From contig NZ_JBHSDY010000001.1 of assembly GCF_042651965.1 (NCBI RefSeq), positions 124,001 through 188,000 of the forward strand: DNA of 64,000 nt. Direction: 5' to 3'. Source of the stretch: Castellaniella hirudinis. GTDB taxonomy: Bacteria > Pseudomonadota > Gammaproteobacteria > Burkholderiales > Burkholderiaceae_B. The translations under genes and the position numbers were made by a program. This document shows positions 8,490 through 15,984 of this stretch, one piece after another (position 1 is the first letter of the stretch; every line of letters begins with the position of its first letter). The notes beneath the pieces are model-generated. The model was not told where the DNA came from. It did no database searches and saw only the letters and a list, made by a program, of their open reading frames with translations.

Positions 8490-10414
8490 ACGCTGCTTGC
8501 GCCAGACTCCGGGGCGTCTCCCCGGCCCGCCTCCTGCACAAGGCCGGCCTGCTGTGCATGATCGGCCTGCTGACCGGCTGCGCCGGCGTGCGGATCAAGC
8601 CCGTCAGCACCCAGGAATTCATCGCCCAGCATCGGGGCGACATCCTCAGTTCCGGCACGCTCAGCATCGCCGCCCGCAATACCTTGTCCGTGATCGGCCA
8701 GGATCCGGCTCCCTGCCGCCGCGATCCCGCCCCCTGCATCGAAGCCCTGAGCAGCCCGACGGGCCTGGACGAGGAACAGCGGCTGTCCGCGCTGGCGGAA
8801 CTCTGGCTGGCCCAGGCCCTGAACGAGGGCCGGGCCAACGGCTCGACCGGCCCGGGCTCCTATCTGCAGGCGGCCCGGTACGCCTACGCCTATCTGTTCT
8901 ACACCACGCGGCCGCCCGCCCAGCGCGCCTTCGAAGAGCGCCAGACCCAGGTCCGCGACTACTACAACTACGCCACCGAGCAGGTGTCCCTGCGGGCGTA
9001 CCGCCATTACCAGGCCCACCCGGACGAGTCCCCGCTGGGCGGGGCGGCGCTGCAGACTGCGGGCTGGCGGCTGCGCATCCGCAACGCCGACGTGCGCCTG
9101 CCCGAGGGTGAGCGTCTGCCCGACGAACTGATCCCGGCCAGCACGCTGACGTTCCGGGGCCTGCGCAGCATCTACCGGCGCGACGGCCTGGGCGCCGAAC
9201 TGGTCGCCGTCACCCGCGCCAACCGCGAAGACAAGGGGACATTTCCCCACCCCTGGAGCGAGCCTGCCTTCCCGGCCGTGACCGCCGTGCTGTCCTTTCC
9301 GGGAAGCGACCTGGAGGCCGTCCTGCGCACCCGCGAGGCCATGCTCCGGGTCTACGACCCGTACAAGCACGACGCCATCCGGCTCGCGGGCGACACGGTG
9401 CCGCTGGCGGCCAATTTCACCTCCGGCTACGGCTTGTGGCTGGCCCGCTCGGGCTTCGCCACCCAGGCCATCCGCAATGTGCTGGGCGGCGAAGACGGCT
9501 TGCGCGAGCCGCACATCTACCTGCTGCAGCCCTATGACCCCAAGCGGCGCATCGTCCTGATGCTGCACGGCCTGGCCAGCAGCCCGGAAGCCTGGGTCAA
9601 TGTGGCCAACGAAGTCCTGGGCGACGAGGACTTGCGCCGCAACTACCAGATCTGGCAGGTCTATTACCCCACCGGCCGGCCGCTGGCCTACAACAACCGG
9701 GCCATCCGCCAGGCGTTCCAGGCCACCCTGGACCATTTCGATCCCGACCGCACGGCCCCGGCCGGACGCGACATCACCCTCATCGGCCACAGCATGGGCG
9801 GCGTCCTGGGACGCCTGCTGGTGTCGTCCTCGAGCAACGTCCTGCACGACGCCATGCAGACCCGCTACAACCTGGAGCCCGAACAGCAGGCCCGCATCCT
9901 CCACGATTACGCCGATCTGCTGTATTTCACACCGGTCCCGGGCGTCAGCCGCGCGGTCTTCATCGCCGCGCCGCATCGCGGCACCGCCTACGCCAACAAC
10001 CGCCTGGCACGCTTTGCCTCGTCGCTGATCCGCCTGCCCCTGACGATTTTCGAGGACCTCAGCGGCCTGGCCAACATGACGCAGCGCGGCCAGGCCCAAT
10101 ACGACCGGGCCCTGATATCCAACGGGATCGACAATCTGAGCGATCGGGACAGCTATCTGCGCCTGAGCAACGACATGGCGATCTCATCCGCCGTGCGCTA
10201 TCACAGCATCATCGCCCGCCGCTCGGCGGACGGCCCCCTGGAAGATTCCGACGACGGGCTGGTGTCCTGGCGCAGCGCCCACCTGGAAGGCGCGGTATCG
10301 GAAAAGATCATCCCGGGCGCGCACAGCATCCAGGAAACCCCGCCGGCCATCCTGGAGATCAGGCGGATCCTGCACGAGCATCTGCAGGCGCTCGAACCGG
10401 ATCGCCGACGCTAG
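8486..10414 (+). CDS. lipoprotein alpha/beta hydrolase (lipase/esterase-like)
   Basis: A 642-residue protein with a lipoprotein signal: hydrophobic run, then 'LLTGC' with the lipidated Cys at residue 32. The N-terminal about 300 residues are family-specific without a recognised domain. The C-terminal half is an alpha/beta hydrolase with 'VLMLHGLASSPEAW' (oxyanion region), nucleophile Ser436 in 'GHSMGG', a candidate acid in 'SDDGLVSW' and His in 'IPGAHSIQ'. It probably acts on lipids or esters at the cell envelope. It overlaps the DUF4105 gene by 4 nt, implying joint expression. The next gene, an AraC regulator, is convergent, their stops overlapping by 4 nt. Confidence 0.85.
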   Translation: MNAACARLRGVSPARLLHKAGLLCMIGLLTGCAGVRIKPVSTQEFIAQHRGDILSSGTLSIAARNTLSVIGQDPAPCRRDPAPCIEALSSPTGLDEEQRLSALAELWLAQALNEGRANGSTGPGSYLQAARYAYAYLFYTTRPPAQRAFEERQTQVRDYYNYATEQVSLRAYRHYQAHPDESPLGGAALQTAGWRLRIRNADVRLPEGERLPDELIPASTLTFRGLRSIYRRDGLGAELVAVTRANREDKGTFPHPWSEPAFPAVTAVLSFPGSDLEAVLRTREAMLRVYDPYKHDAIRLAGDTVPLAANFTSGYGLWLARSGFATQAIRNVLGGEDGLREPHIYLLQPYDPKRRIVLMLHGLASSPEAWVNVANEVLGDEDLRRNYQIWQVYYPTGRPLAYNNRAIRQAFQATLDHFDPDRTAPAGRDITLIGHSMGGVLGRLLVSSSSNVLHDAMQTRYNLEPEQQARILHDYADLLYFTPVPGVSRAVFIAAPHRGTAYANNRLARFASSLIRLPLTIFEDLSGLANMTQRGQAQYDRALISNGIDNLSDRDSYLRLSNDMAISSAVRYHSIIARRSADGPLEDSDDGLVSWRSAHLEGAVSEKIIPGAHSIQETPPAILEIRRILHEHLQALEPDRRR

Positions 10415-11406
10415 GCCGGGCGCGCATGCCGGGCCCGCCATTCGCTGGGCGACACCTCGAAGCGGCGCCGGAAGGCATGGCTGAACACCGAGGTGTCGAT
10501 GAACCCGTGGGCATACGCCAGTTCGCCGATCTGCCGGGTGCAGGCGGGATCGGCCAGCAGGTCCCGGCAACGTTCCAGCCGGGCGCCCAGGATATAGTCC
10601 GCCGGGGTCAGCCCCCGGGCGGAAAACAGCTTGTACAGATAGCGGCGGGACATCCGGAAACGCTGCGCCAAGGTATCGGCGTTCATCCCGCTGTCATGCA
10701 AGTGTTCCTGCACGTGCCGCAGAATGACGCGCAGTTGCCCCTGGCGGACTTCCTCGAGGCTGGAAGCGCCGCCGCCGTCGGCATGCTCGCCCAGGCTGAG
10801 GGCGAACAGCCGCATCACGGTCGAGGACACCTCGAAGGCCAGTTCCGATCCCAGCGCAGGCCCCTGAGACACCAGCGCCCGCAAGGCATCCATGGCGACC
10901 CGCGCGCTGCCGTGCTCCGACCCGAGCCGCCGGGCGAGCTGCGACTGGATGCAGGGCTCCCACACGGAAAGCACGTGCGCCGGCACCTGCAGGACGAGAA
11001 AATGCGCGCCCGGTTCTTCACAGACTTCGTAGGGCCGCGACGTGTCGTAGATCCCCCAGTCACCCGGATCGAGCAGCGCCGAACGGCCGTCCTGCTCGAT
11101 CTGCGTGCGGCCGGAGAGCTGGACGCTGAATTTGTATTGCGCGTTTTCGGCGCGGCTGGCCAGCACGCGCGTGCGCCGCACCCGTTGCGCCGCCGTCACC
11201 AGTTCGGAGATCTGGAGACAGCCGAGCATCTCGTTGGCCGCCAGATTGCGGAACGCGCCGTTGCCCCTGGCTTCGACTTCCAGGGGGACGAAATGCTCGG
11301 AGATGCTGTCCGCCCAGGCGCCGCGCGTATCGAACCGCCGCAACGGCGTGCTCAGCCACGTAGGCTTGAGCGCGGGCGCCGCGGACTTGGGCATAGGCGC
11401 GGACAT
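10411..11406 (-). CDS. AraC family transcriptional regulator (FeaR-like)
   Basis: A 331-residue regulator with an N-terminal AraC-binding-like sensor domain and a C-terminal double helix-turn-helix ('MNADTLAQRFRMSRRYLYKLF' and 'RQIGELAYAHGFIDTSVFSHAFRRRF'). This layout matches FeaR, which controls amine oxidase and phenylacetaldehyde dehydrogenase in enterobacteria. The ATG at 11406 is used because GAGGA lies 8 nt upstream; the frame is open further upstream. It is directly downstream of the aromatic amine dehydrogenase genes on the same strand, so it is the likely activator responding to an aromatic amine or its aldehyde. That role is inferred from family and position. Confidence 0.88.
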   Translation of the reverse strand: MSAPMPKSAAPALKPTWLSTPLRRFDTRGAWADSISEHFVPLEVEARGNGAFRNLAANEMLGCLQISELVTAAQRVRRTRVLASRAENAQYKFSVQLSGRTQIEQDGRSALLDPGDWGIYDTSRPYEVCEEPGAHFLVLQVPAHVLSVWEPCIQSQLARRLGSEHGSARVAMDALRALVSQGPALGSELAFEVSSTVMRLFALSLGEHADGGGASSLEEVRQGQLRVILRHVQEHLHDSGMNADTLAQRFRMSRRYLYKLFSARGLTPADYILGARLERCRDLLADPACTRQIGELAYAHGFIDTSVFSHAFRRRFEVSPSEWRARHARPA

Positions 11407-11553
11407 GGTGTCGATCCTCACTTCCAGACTATCGGGAAATCTAGCGCCCCAACGCCATTCCGGCCAGCGGGACAAACCCCTAGCCGGACGGCCCCGAGGC
11501 CCGGTGACGGTCGAATCCACAGGCGCCTGGGAAGGGGCGGCGCGCCCGCGCGC

Positions 11554-12063
11554 TCAATTTGATCCATAGAGATACGGGGCGGGCGTCAGGCCCAGCTTTT
11601 GCAGCCTGGCTTCCAGTTGCCGGCGCGCGGCCACGACATCATCGAAGCGATAGGGCCGGACCGCCCCGACCTCGCCGGCCGTGAACGGCCTGAAATCGGG
11701 CGTGACCGTATCCGGGCTGAAGTTGGCGACCATCCAGTTCAGCACGTCCGCGAGCTCGGCGTTGCCCAATTGCGACTGAGCGGCGCCCGGCACGCGGATC
11801 ATGTATTCCCGGCCTTCAGGCAGGCGGGTGAACAGGCCGATGGAATTGAGGAAACTGGGCACCGCATTGCGGGCCACGCCCTGGCCGTCGAAGCGGTGGC
11901 AGCCCCCACAATTGAGCATGTAATCCTTGTAGGCCGACTGGCTGGCCGCCATGGATTCAAGCATCGCATGCGAGGCGGCCCCGGTCTGCGCGGCCCCGAC
12001 CGGGGCCGACAGGGCCAGCGCCAGGCACAGACCCGTCCTGAACCCGCGCACGAATTTGGACAT
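11554..12063 (-). CDS. monoheme c-type cytochrome of the aromatic amine dehydrogenase locus
   Basis: The 169-residue protein has a signal peptide (about residues 1-25) and a single heme-attachment site C52-G-G-C55-H56. A possible axial Met is Met88 in 'GREYMIRVPG'. It begins 24 nt after the aauA stop with an AGGAGGGAG ribosome binding site and is last in the dehydrogenase operon. It is a candidate electron acceptor for the TTQ enzyme. With one heme motif and 169 residues it is not a MauG-type diheme enzyme. The published A. faecalis aau locus is, from memory, also followed by a small cytochrome gene. Confidence 0.88.
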   Translation of the reverse strand: MSKFVRGFRTGLCLALALSAPVGAAQTGAASHAMLESMAASQSAYKDYMLNCGGCHRFDGQGVARNAVPSFLNSIGLFTRLPEGREYMIRVPGAAQSQLGNAELADVLNWMVANFSPDTVTPDFRPFTAGEVGAVRPYRFDDVVAARRQLEARLQKLGLTPAPYLYGSN

Positions 12064-12087
12064 GATCCGCTCCCTCCTGCCTGAAGG

Positions 12088-12621
12088 TCAATTCTTGCCC
12101 AGCCCCACGATGGTGGAGACGGTGCAATGGTAGGTCGTGTTGCTGTTGGCCATGCACCAGTTCACATCATTGTGCAGGAAGAACTCGTAGCCCGGCCGTT
12201 CACGCACCTGGCCGCCGCAGTAGCACCGGCCGCAGGCCGTCTTGCCGCAGCAGTCGTGGTAGCTGACCAGATAGTCCTTGCCATCCTTGGGATTGTGGCA
12301 GGTCCCGACCCACGAGATGGGCGAGGGCTCGCTGCCCGGCGGGCAGGTCGTCGCCGAACCGCCGCAGCAGGTGCACAAAAAACCGTCCACCGCGCAATAG
12401 CGCCAGTAATCGCACGAGGACAATTCTTCTTCGGTCGCGGTATCCAGGTCCGTCTTGGGCGCCGCTTCCGCGGCCTTGGCGATCCGGGCGACCGGCAGGA
12501 CCGGCATGACGAAGGCCGTGCCGACGAACACCTTGCCGATCGAACACAACACGCTGCGCCGCGACGAGGCGTGGGCTACCTTGCGGGTCAGGGATTCACC
12601 GAAATGATCAAGCCATCGCAT
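12088..12621 (-). CDS. aauA: aromatic amine dehydrogenase light (beta) subunit, TTQ-containing
   Basis: This 177-residue precursor is the catalytic small subunit carrying tryptophan tryptophylquinone. Trp104 ('PISWVGTC') and Trp155 ('NDVNWCMAN') are 51 residues apart, exactly as the TTQ-forming pair in A. faecalis AADH (109/160) and methylamine dehydrogenase (57/108). Asp123 in 'SYHDCCG' is 19 after the first Trp, matching the catalytic proton acceptor. There are 14 Cys in the mature region, consistent with the dense disulfide core. The N-terminus has a twin-arginine signal ('SSRRSVLCSIG', residues 19-29), so it is exported folded. The start at 12621 has AGGAG 8 nt upstream and overlaps aauD by 14 nt. 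The sequence around the second Trp resembles AADH rather than methylamine dehydrogenase. Confidence 0.96.
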   Translation of the reverse strand: MRWLDHFGESLTRKVAHASSRRSVLCSIGKVFVGTAFVMPVLPVARIAKAAEAAPKTDLDTATEEELSSCDYWRYCAVDGFLCTCCGGSATTCPPGSEPSPISWVGTCHNPKDGKDYLVSYHDCCGKTACGRCYCGGQVRERPGYEFFLHNDVNWCMANSNTTYHCTVSTIVGLGKN

Positions 12622-13240
12622 TGCTATTCTCCTTGCGCGTGATTTCCTGGACCGTCGTGCCGCGTTCCAGCCATTCCTGGGCCGAGGCCACACCGATTTC
12701 CTTGGCCGTGAACAGGCTTTCGAGCTGTTCGCGGGAATTGATCAGGCCCTTGGCCCGGACGACGCCCTGCTCATCGATCAGAATGGCATAGGGCAGCTTG
12801 CTGACCTGGAAACGCATGCCGACCTCGGTGGACAGCGCGTAGGGAAAGGCTTCCAGGCCGGCCTTGCGGTAGAAGGCCAGGTGCTCGGGCATCTCGCCGT
12901 CGCTGGCCAGCACGATGTCCAGCCAGGCGCCTTCGGTGCGCGCCACCGACTTCAGGATGGGCAGCAGCTTCTTGCACACCGGGCAGGTGGGGGACACGAA
13001 GAACAGCAACTGGCCGCGCCCGCCGCCATGGCCGATGCTCAGGGGGCGGCCCAGCAGGTCGGTGAGTTCGAAGCGGGGCGAGGCAGCCCCCACCGCCGGC
13101 CCCTTGTCGATGGTCAGGGCGCCCATCGGGGCGACCCGCTCGTACAGGACGCCGATCTGCCGGGACAAGGCCAGCACCACCAGCAGCAAGGCCAGCGTCA
13201 CGACCCACAACACGATATTCGATACGATCAATGCCGTCAT
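12608..13240 (-). CDS. aauD: MauD-like thiol-disulfide protein for amine dehydrogenase maturation
   Basis: A 210-residue protein with one N-terminal membrane helix (residues 5-25) and a periplasmic thioredoxin-like domain with C86-P-V-C89. MauD-family proteins are needed to form the multiple disulfides of the TTQ-bearing light subunit. Its start overlaps the end of aauE by 4 nt (ATGA) and its end overlaps the aauA start, fitting co-translation with its client. Order B-E-D-A is the known aau order. Confidence 0.93.
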   Translation of the reverse strand: MTALIVSNIVLWVVTLALLLVVLALSRQIGVLYERVAPMGALTIDKGPAVGAASPRFELTDLLGRPLSIGHGGGRGQLLFFVSPTCPVCKKLLPILKSVARTEGAWLDIVLASDGEMPEHLAFYRKAGLEAFPYALSTEVGMRFQVSKLPYAILIDEQGVVRAKGLINSREQLESLFTAKEIGVASAQEWLERGTTVQEITRKENSNAMA

Positions 13241-13785
13241 GATTGACTCCTTTTGCGCATCTCGAGATGGGATGCGAGCAACTGATTGAAAGCGAGATAG
13301 AGGCCGAGCAGGGCCAGCGACATGCCGAAGAACGTGACGCCGTCCAGCCAGACCAGGTCACGCACCGCAGGACCGCCGATCCCGGGCCAGGCCGGCAGGG
13401 CCAACAGCGCGAGCAGGCCGTTGCGCGCCACCACCCACCAGGACAGGCTGGCCGGCGCCTGGGACAGGCCGCCGCAACCGCAGTCGATGTCGGTGCGGCC
13501 CCGCAGCAGATTCACGGTCACGCCCAGCGTGGCCGCAGCCAGGACGGCCAGCGCCACAGCCACGCCCGCCGCGCGTGCAGCGGGCCATAGCAGCAGCCCC
13601 CCGGCCAGCAGTTCGGCCACGACGAAGACGAGCGCGAACGGCCGGTGCAACACGGTCGGCAGCAGGCGGTAACCCGCCACGGCCGCTTCGAACCCGGACC
13701 AGTCGCGCAGCTTGTGCAGGGCGCCCAGCCAGAAGATCGCCGTCAGCACCGCCAGCGCGGCGTACGCGATGACAGGATCACCCAT
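13237..13785 (-). CDS. aauE: MauE-like membrane protein for amine dehydrogenase maturation
   Basis: A 182-residue integral membrane protein with four to five hydrophobic segments and a 'DCGCGGL' cysteine pair between helices, typical of MauE/DoxX-like proteins. MauE is required with MauD for light-subunit maturation, probably passing reducing equivalents across the membrane. The ATG at 13785 is chosen because GGGAGG lies 5 nt upstream; it overlaps the end of aauB by 8 nt. Confidence 0.9.
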   Translation of the reverse strand: MGDPVIAYAALAVLTAIFWLGALHKLRDWSGFEAAVAGYRLLPTVLHRPFALVFVVAELLAGGLLLWPAARAAGVAVALAVLAAATLGVTVNLLRGRTDIDCGCGGLSQAPASLSWWVVARNGLLALLALPAWPGIGGPAVRDLVWLDGVTFFGMSLALLGLYLAFNQLLASHLEMRKRSQS

Positions 13786-14974
13786 TGCCGCCTCCCGCAT
13801 AGCCCATCAGTTGCAAGGACGCCTCGGCCGCCTCCGGGATCGTCAGGACCTCTTTCGGCTCGGGCTTGGAGATGTCATAGACATGGACATTCCCGCCATC
13901 GATGGTCAGCAGTTGAGGCTTCTTGCCCGGAACGACGGACATGGACAGCGCATCCTTGCCCGGCACGCGGGCGATGCGCTTGCGGGTCTTCAGATCGTAG
14001 ACCCAGATCTCGGCGGCGGGATGCTTGTGGGAACCCTCGACACCGTCCGGATGCATGAAGATATACAGGCGCTCGCTCTTCGGTTCGACCGCCAGCAGGT
14101 TGTAGCCGCCCGGCACCCAGTGCTGCGCCCGGTCCGCGTCGTCGAGCAGGGACCAGACGGGGTCGAATTTCATGGCGCCGTCCTTTTGCGGCCTGGCCGT
14201 ATAGACATTGCCGTAGAAGGAGACGAACACCATGGCGTTGGACAGGCGGCCCGGGGTGATGAAGACGGGGTCGTCCTTGACCGGGAACATGGGCTCGCTG
14301 CGCGCCTGGGACGCCACCTTGCCGTCATCCCCCAGCGTGATCGTCAGCAGGGCGCCGTCACCGCAGATCGTGGAGAAGCTGCGCGGCGTGCCCGGCACGG
14401 GAATGATGCTCCAGCAGCCCGCCGTGGCGGTGATTTCATCGACGAAGGCGTTTTTCCGCATATCGACCACGCTGACCGAAGCAGCCGGCGTGGCGTTCTG
14501 CACCAGGACGAAATGGCCGTCCCCCGTCTGGCGGAAAATGCCGTCGTAGTTCAAAGAGCCGGCCCGCTTGGGCGGGATCTTGATTTCCCGCACGAAGCTG
14601 AGCTTTTCGTTGTCCCAGACTTCGACCACGTCCGTGCGCTCGCCCCGCGTGATGCGCTCGAAATACGTGGTGGCGACATAGATCTGCTTGCCGTCCTTTG
14701 AGACCTGGGCCTGGCCGTTGAACGCGGTGGGGATCATCCCCAGGAGCTTGCCGGTGTTGCGGTCGAACTCCTTCAGACGGCTGTCGGTCAGGTGGAAAAA
14801 CACCGAATCCATCACATAGATGCGCTGGTCCGGGGCGACCTTGACCGAATGGCCGCCGGTCAACTGCTCGACCGGCAGAGGCGGGGCGGCCTGGACGCCG
14901 GCGGCGGCGCTCAGCAACAATGCCGCCGACAGCAGGCCCATCCCGGTTGAGATCCTGAATACTGGTTTTTTCAT
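13778..14974 (-). CDS. aauB: aromatic amine dehydrogenase heavy (alpha) subunit
   Basis: This 398-residue periplasmic protein has a signal peptide (cleavage near 'VQAA', residues 27-30) and a seven-bladed beta-propeller typical of quinoprotein amine dehydrogenase heavy subunits. Characteristic stretches are 'QRIYVMDSVFFHLTDSRL', 'VQVSKDGKQIYVATTYFER'-like residues, 'DGALLTITL' and 'LYIFMHPDGVEGSHKHPA'. The subunit encloses the TTQ light subunit and forms the substrate channel in an alpha2beta2 enzyme. With aauA it makes the dehydrogenase that deaminates amines such as tyramine, phenylethylamine or tryptamine in the known enzyme. Confidence 0.95.
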   Translation of the reverse strand: MKKPVFRISTGMGLLSAALLLSAAAGVQAAPPLPVEQLTGGHSVKVAPDQRIYVMDSVFFHLTDSRLKEFDRNTGKLLGMIPTAFNGQAQVSKDGKQIYVATTYFERITRGERTDVVEVWDNEKLSFVREIKIPPKRAGSLNYDGIFRQTGDGHFVLVQNATPAASVSVVDMRKNAFVDEITATAGCWSIIPVPGTPRSFSTICGDGALLTITLGDDGKVASQARSEPMFPVKDDPVFITPGRLSNAMVFVSFYGNVYTARPQKDGAMKFDPVWSLLDDADRAQHWVPGGYNLLAVEPKSERLYIFMHPDGVEGSHKHPAAEIWVYDLKTRKRIARVPGKDALSMSVVPGKKPQLLTIDGGNVHVYDISKPEPKEVLTIPEAAEASLQLMGYAGGGNG

Positions 14975-14997
14975 GGCGTGAGTCTCCTGGGTCCGGC

Positions 14998-15870
14998 CTA
15001 GAAGGCGTAGACGTAACGCATCTGCACACCGCGCATGCGCGGACCGTTCTCGACCTTCAGGTCGTGGATGTACTGCAGTTGCACCTGATTGGCGTCATTG
15101 ATCTGGTGGGTGATCTCGAAGGCCAGTTGGTGGTTCCTGGCGCTGGATACCGTCTCGACGCCATCGACCTTTTCGCGGCCGCCCGTTTCGTAGCGGTAGC
15201 GCATGCCCACGTAGGTGCTCTCGGTGATGTTGGTCGACGCCAACGCCATCAGGCGGATGGCCGGCGCCTTCTTGAGCGTGCCGCCGTAGTAATTGGTGTT
15301 GTCGCCGAAGAACTCGAATTCGGCGACGGCCTCGAGGAAGGTCGATTCGCCGACCCCCTGCACAAAGGCGAAGTCCTGGATCGTCGTCCAGCGGTTTTTC
15401 CCGGACGAGGCATCGGCGTGATTGCTGTGATAGCGGCCGGTCGGCACGGTGATGAAGGGCTCCCAGGCGAACCAGGTCTTGGTCTCCTGGTTGTTGACGA
15501 ACCAGACCGCCGCGCCCAGTTGGGCGTCGCCCACGCCGGTCACCCGGTCGTCGGGCTCGCCGCTGACCCCGATGGTGGTGCGCGTGGCCGGCAGGATCAG
15601 TTCGTACTGGACGGTTTTGCCCAGGACCTCGCTGAAATACATGGGGCGCAGCACCATGCCCCGCACGTCCACCGTGGGCCCGTCATCCACCCGATTCCCA
15701 TGGTCATAGAAACCATGGGAATTCAGGCCGAACAAGTAGGCCGCGAACACACTGGTGCCCGGCGGCGCCGGAATCCAGTCCCGCGCGCTGGGATCCCCCG
15801 CCTGAGCGGAACCTGCCGCCGCCAGGGCGGCAGCCAGCGCAAGCCTGCGCATCGTACGCATCATCGTCAT
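14998..15870 (-). CDS. putative outer-membrane beta-barrel protein (phenol-degradation MetA-like transporter family)
   Basis: A 290-residue exported protein (signal peptide ending near 'AGSAQAG'). The mature part is rich in alternating aromatic/polar strands ('TVQYELILPATRT', 'WFAWEPFITVPTGRYH', 'STYVGMRYRYETGG') and ends in an aromatic residue ('MRYVYAF'), the pattern of an outer-membrane barrel. It resembles the 'phenol MetA degradation' transporter-like family. It is the first gene upstream of aauB, 23 nt away on the same strand, and may admit the aromatic amine. It has no transmembrane helices, so it is not the MauF membrane protein. Confidence 0.7.
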   Translation of the reverse strand: MTMMRTMRRLALAAALAAAGSAQAGDPSARDWIPAPPGTSVFAAYLFGLNSHGFYDHGNRVDDGPTVDVRGMVLRPMYFSEVLGKTVQYELILPATRTTIGVSGEPDDRVTGVGDAQLGAAVWFVNNQETKTWFAWEPFITVPTGRYHSNHADASSGKNRWTTIQDFAFVQGVGESTFLEAVAEFEFFGDNTNYYGGTLKKAPAIRLMALASTNITESTYVGMRYRYETGGREKVDGVETVSSARNHQLAFEITHQINDANQVQLQYIHDLKVENGPRMRGVQMRYVYAF

Positions 15871-15935
15871 GCATGTCTCCTCGTGGCCGGCTTCCGGGCC
15901 GGCTCTGTTGGAATGAAAAAAACTGCTGAAACCTA

Positions 15936-15978
15936 GTGTCCTGTTTGGCTAATTGCGCGAACTAACCAAGCAGGACAC
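15936..15978. promoter_or_regulatory. 43-bp near-perfect palindrome between aldehyde dehydrogenase and aau operon
   Basis: The stretch opens with GTGTCCTG and closes with CAGGACAC. The arms match over the whole 43 nt with four mismatched pairs, centred at 15957. It lies between the aldehyde dehydrogenase stop (15985) and the first aau-locus gene (start 15870). A run of seven Ts follows on the minus strand some 17 nt later, so it could be a terminator or attenuator as well as an operator. The symmetry is seen directly; its role is open. Confidence 0.55.
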
Positions 15979-15984
15979 CAGCCG

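Noticed and set aside
8288..10099. A 600-codon minus-strand frame opposite the lipoprotein hydrolase
   Set aside because: Composition is shadow-like and the plus-strand gene has a clear lipobox and GHSMGG motif.
11554..12063. Cytochrome considered as a MauG homologue
   Set aside because: Only one CXXCH motif and 169 residues; MauG has two hemes and is about twice as long.
14998..15870. Protein upstream of aauB considered as MauF
   Set aside because: It has a signal peptide and beta-strand pattern, not multiple membrane helices.
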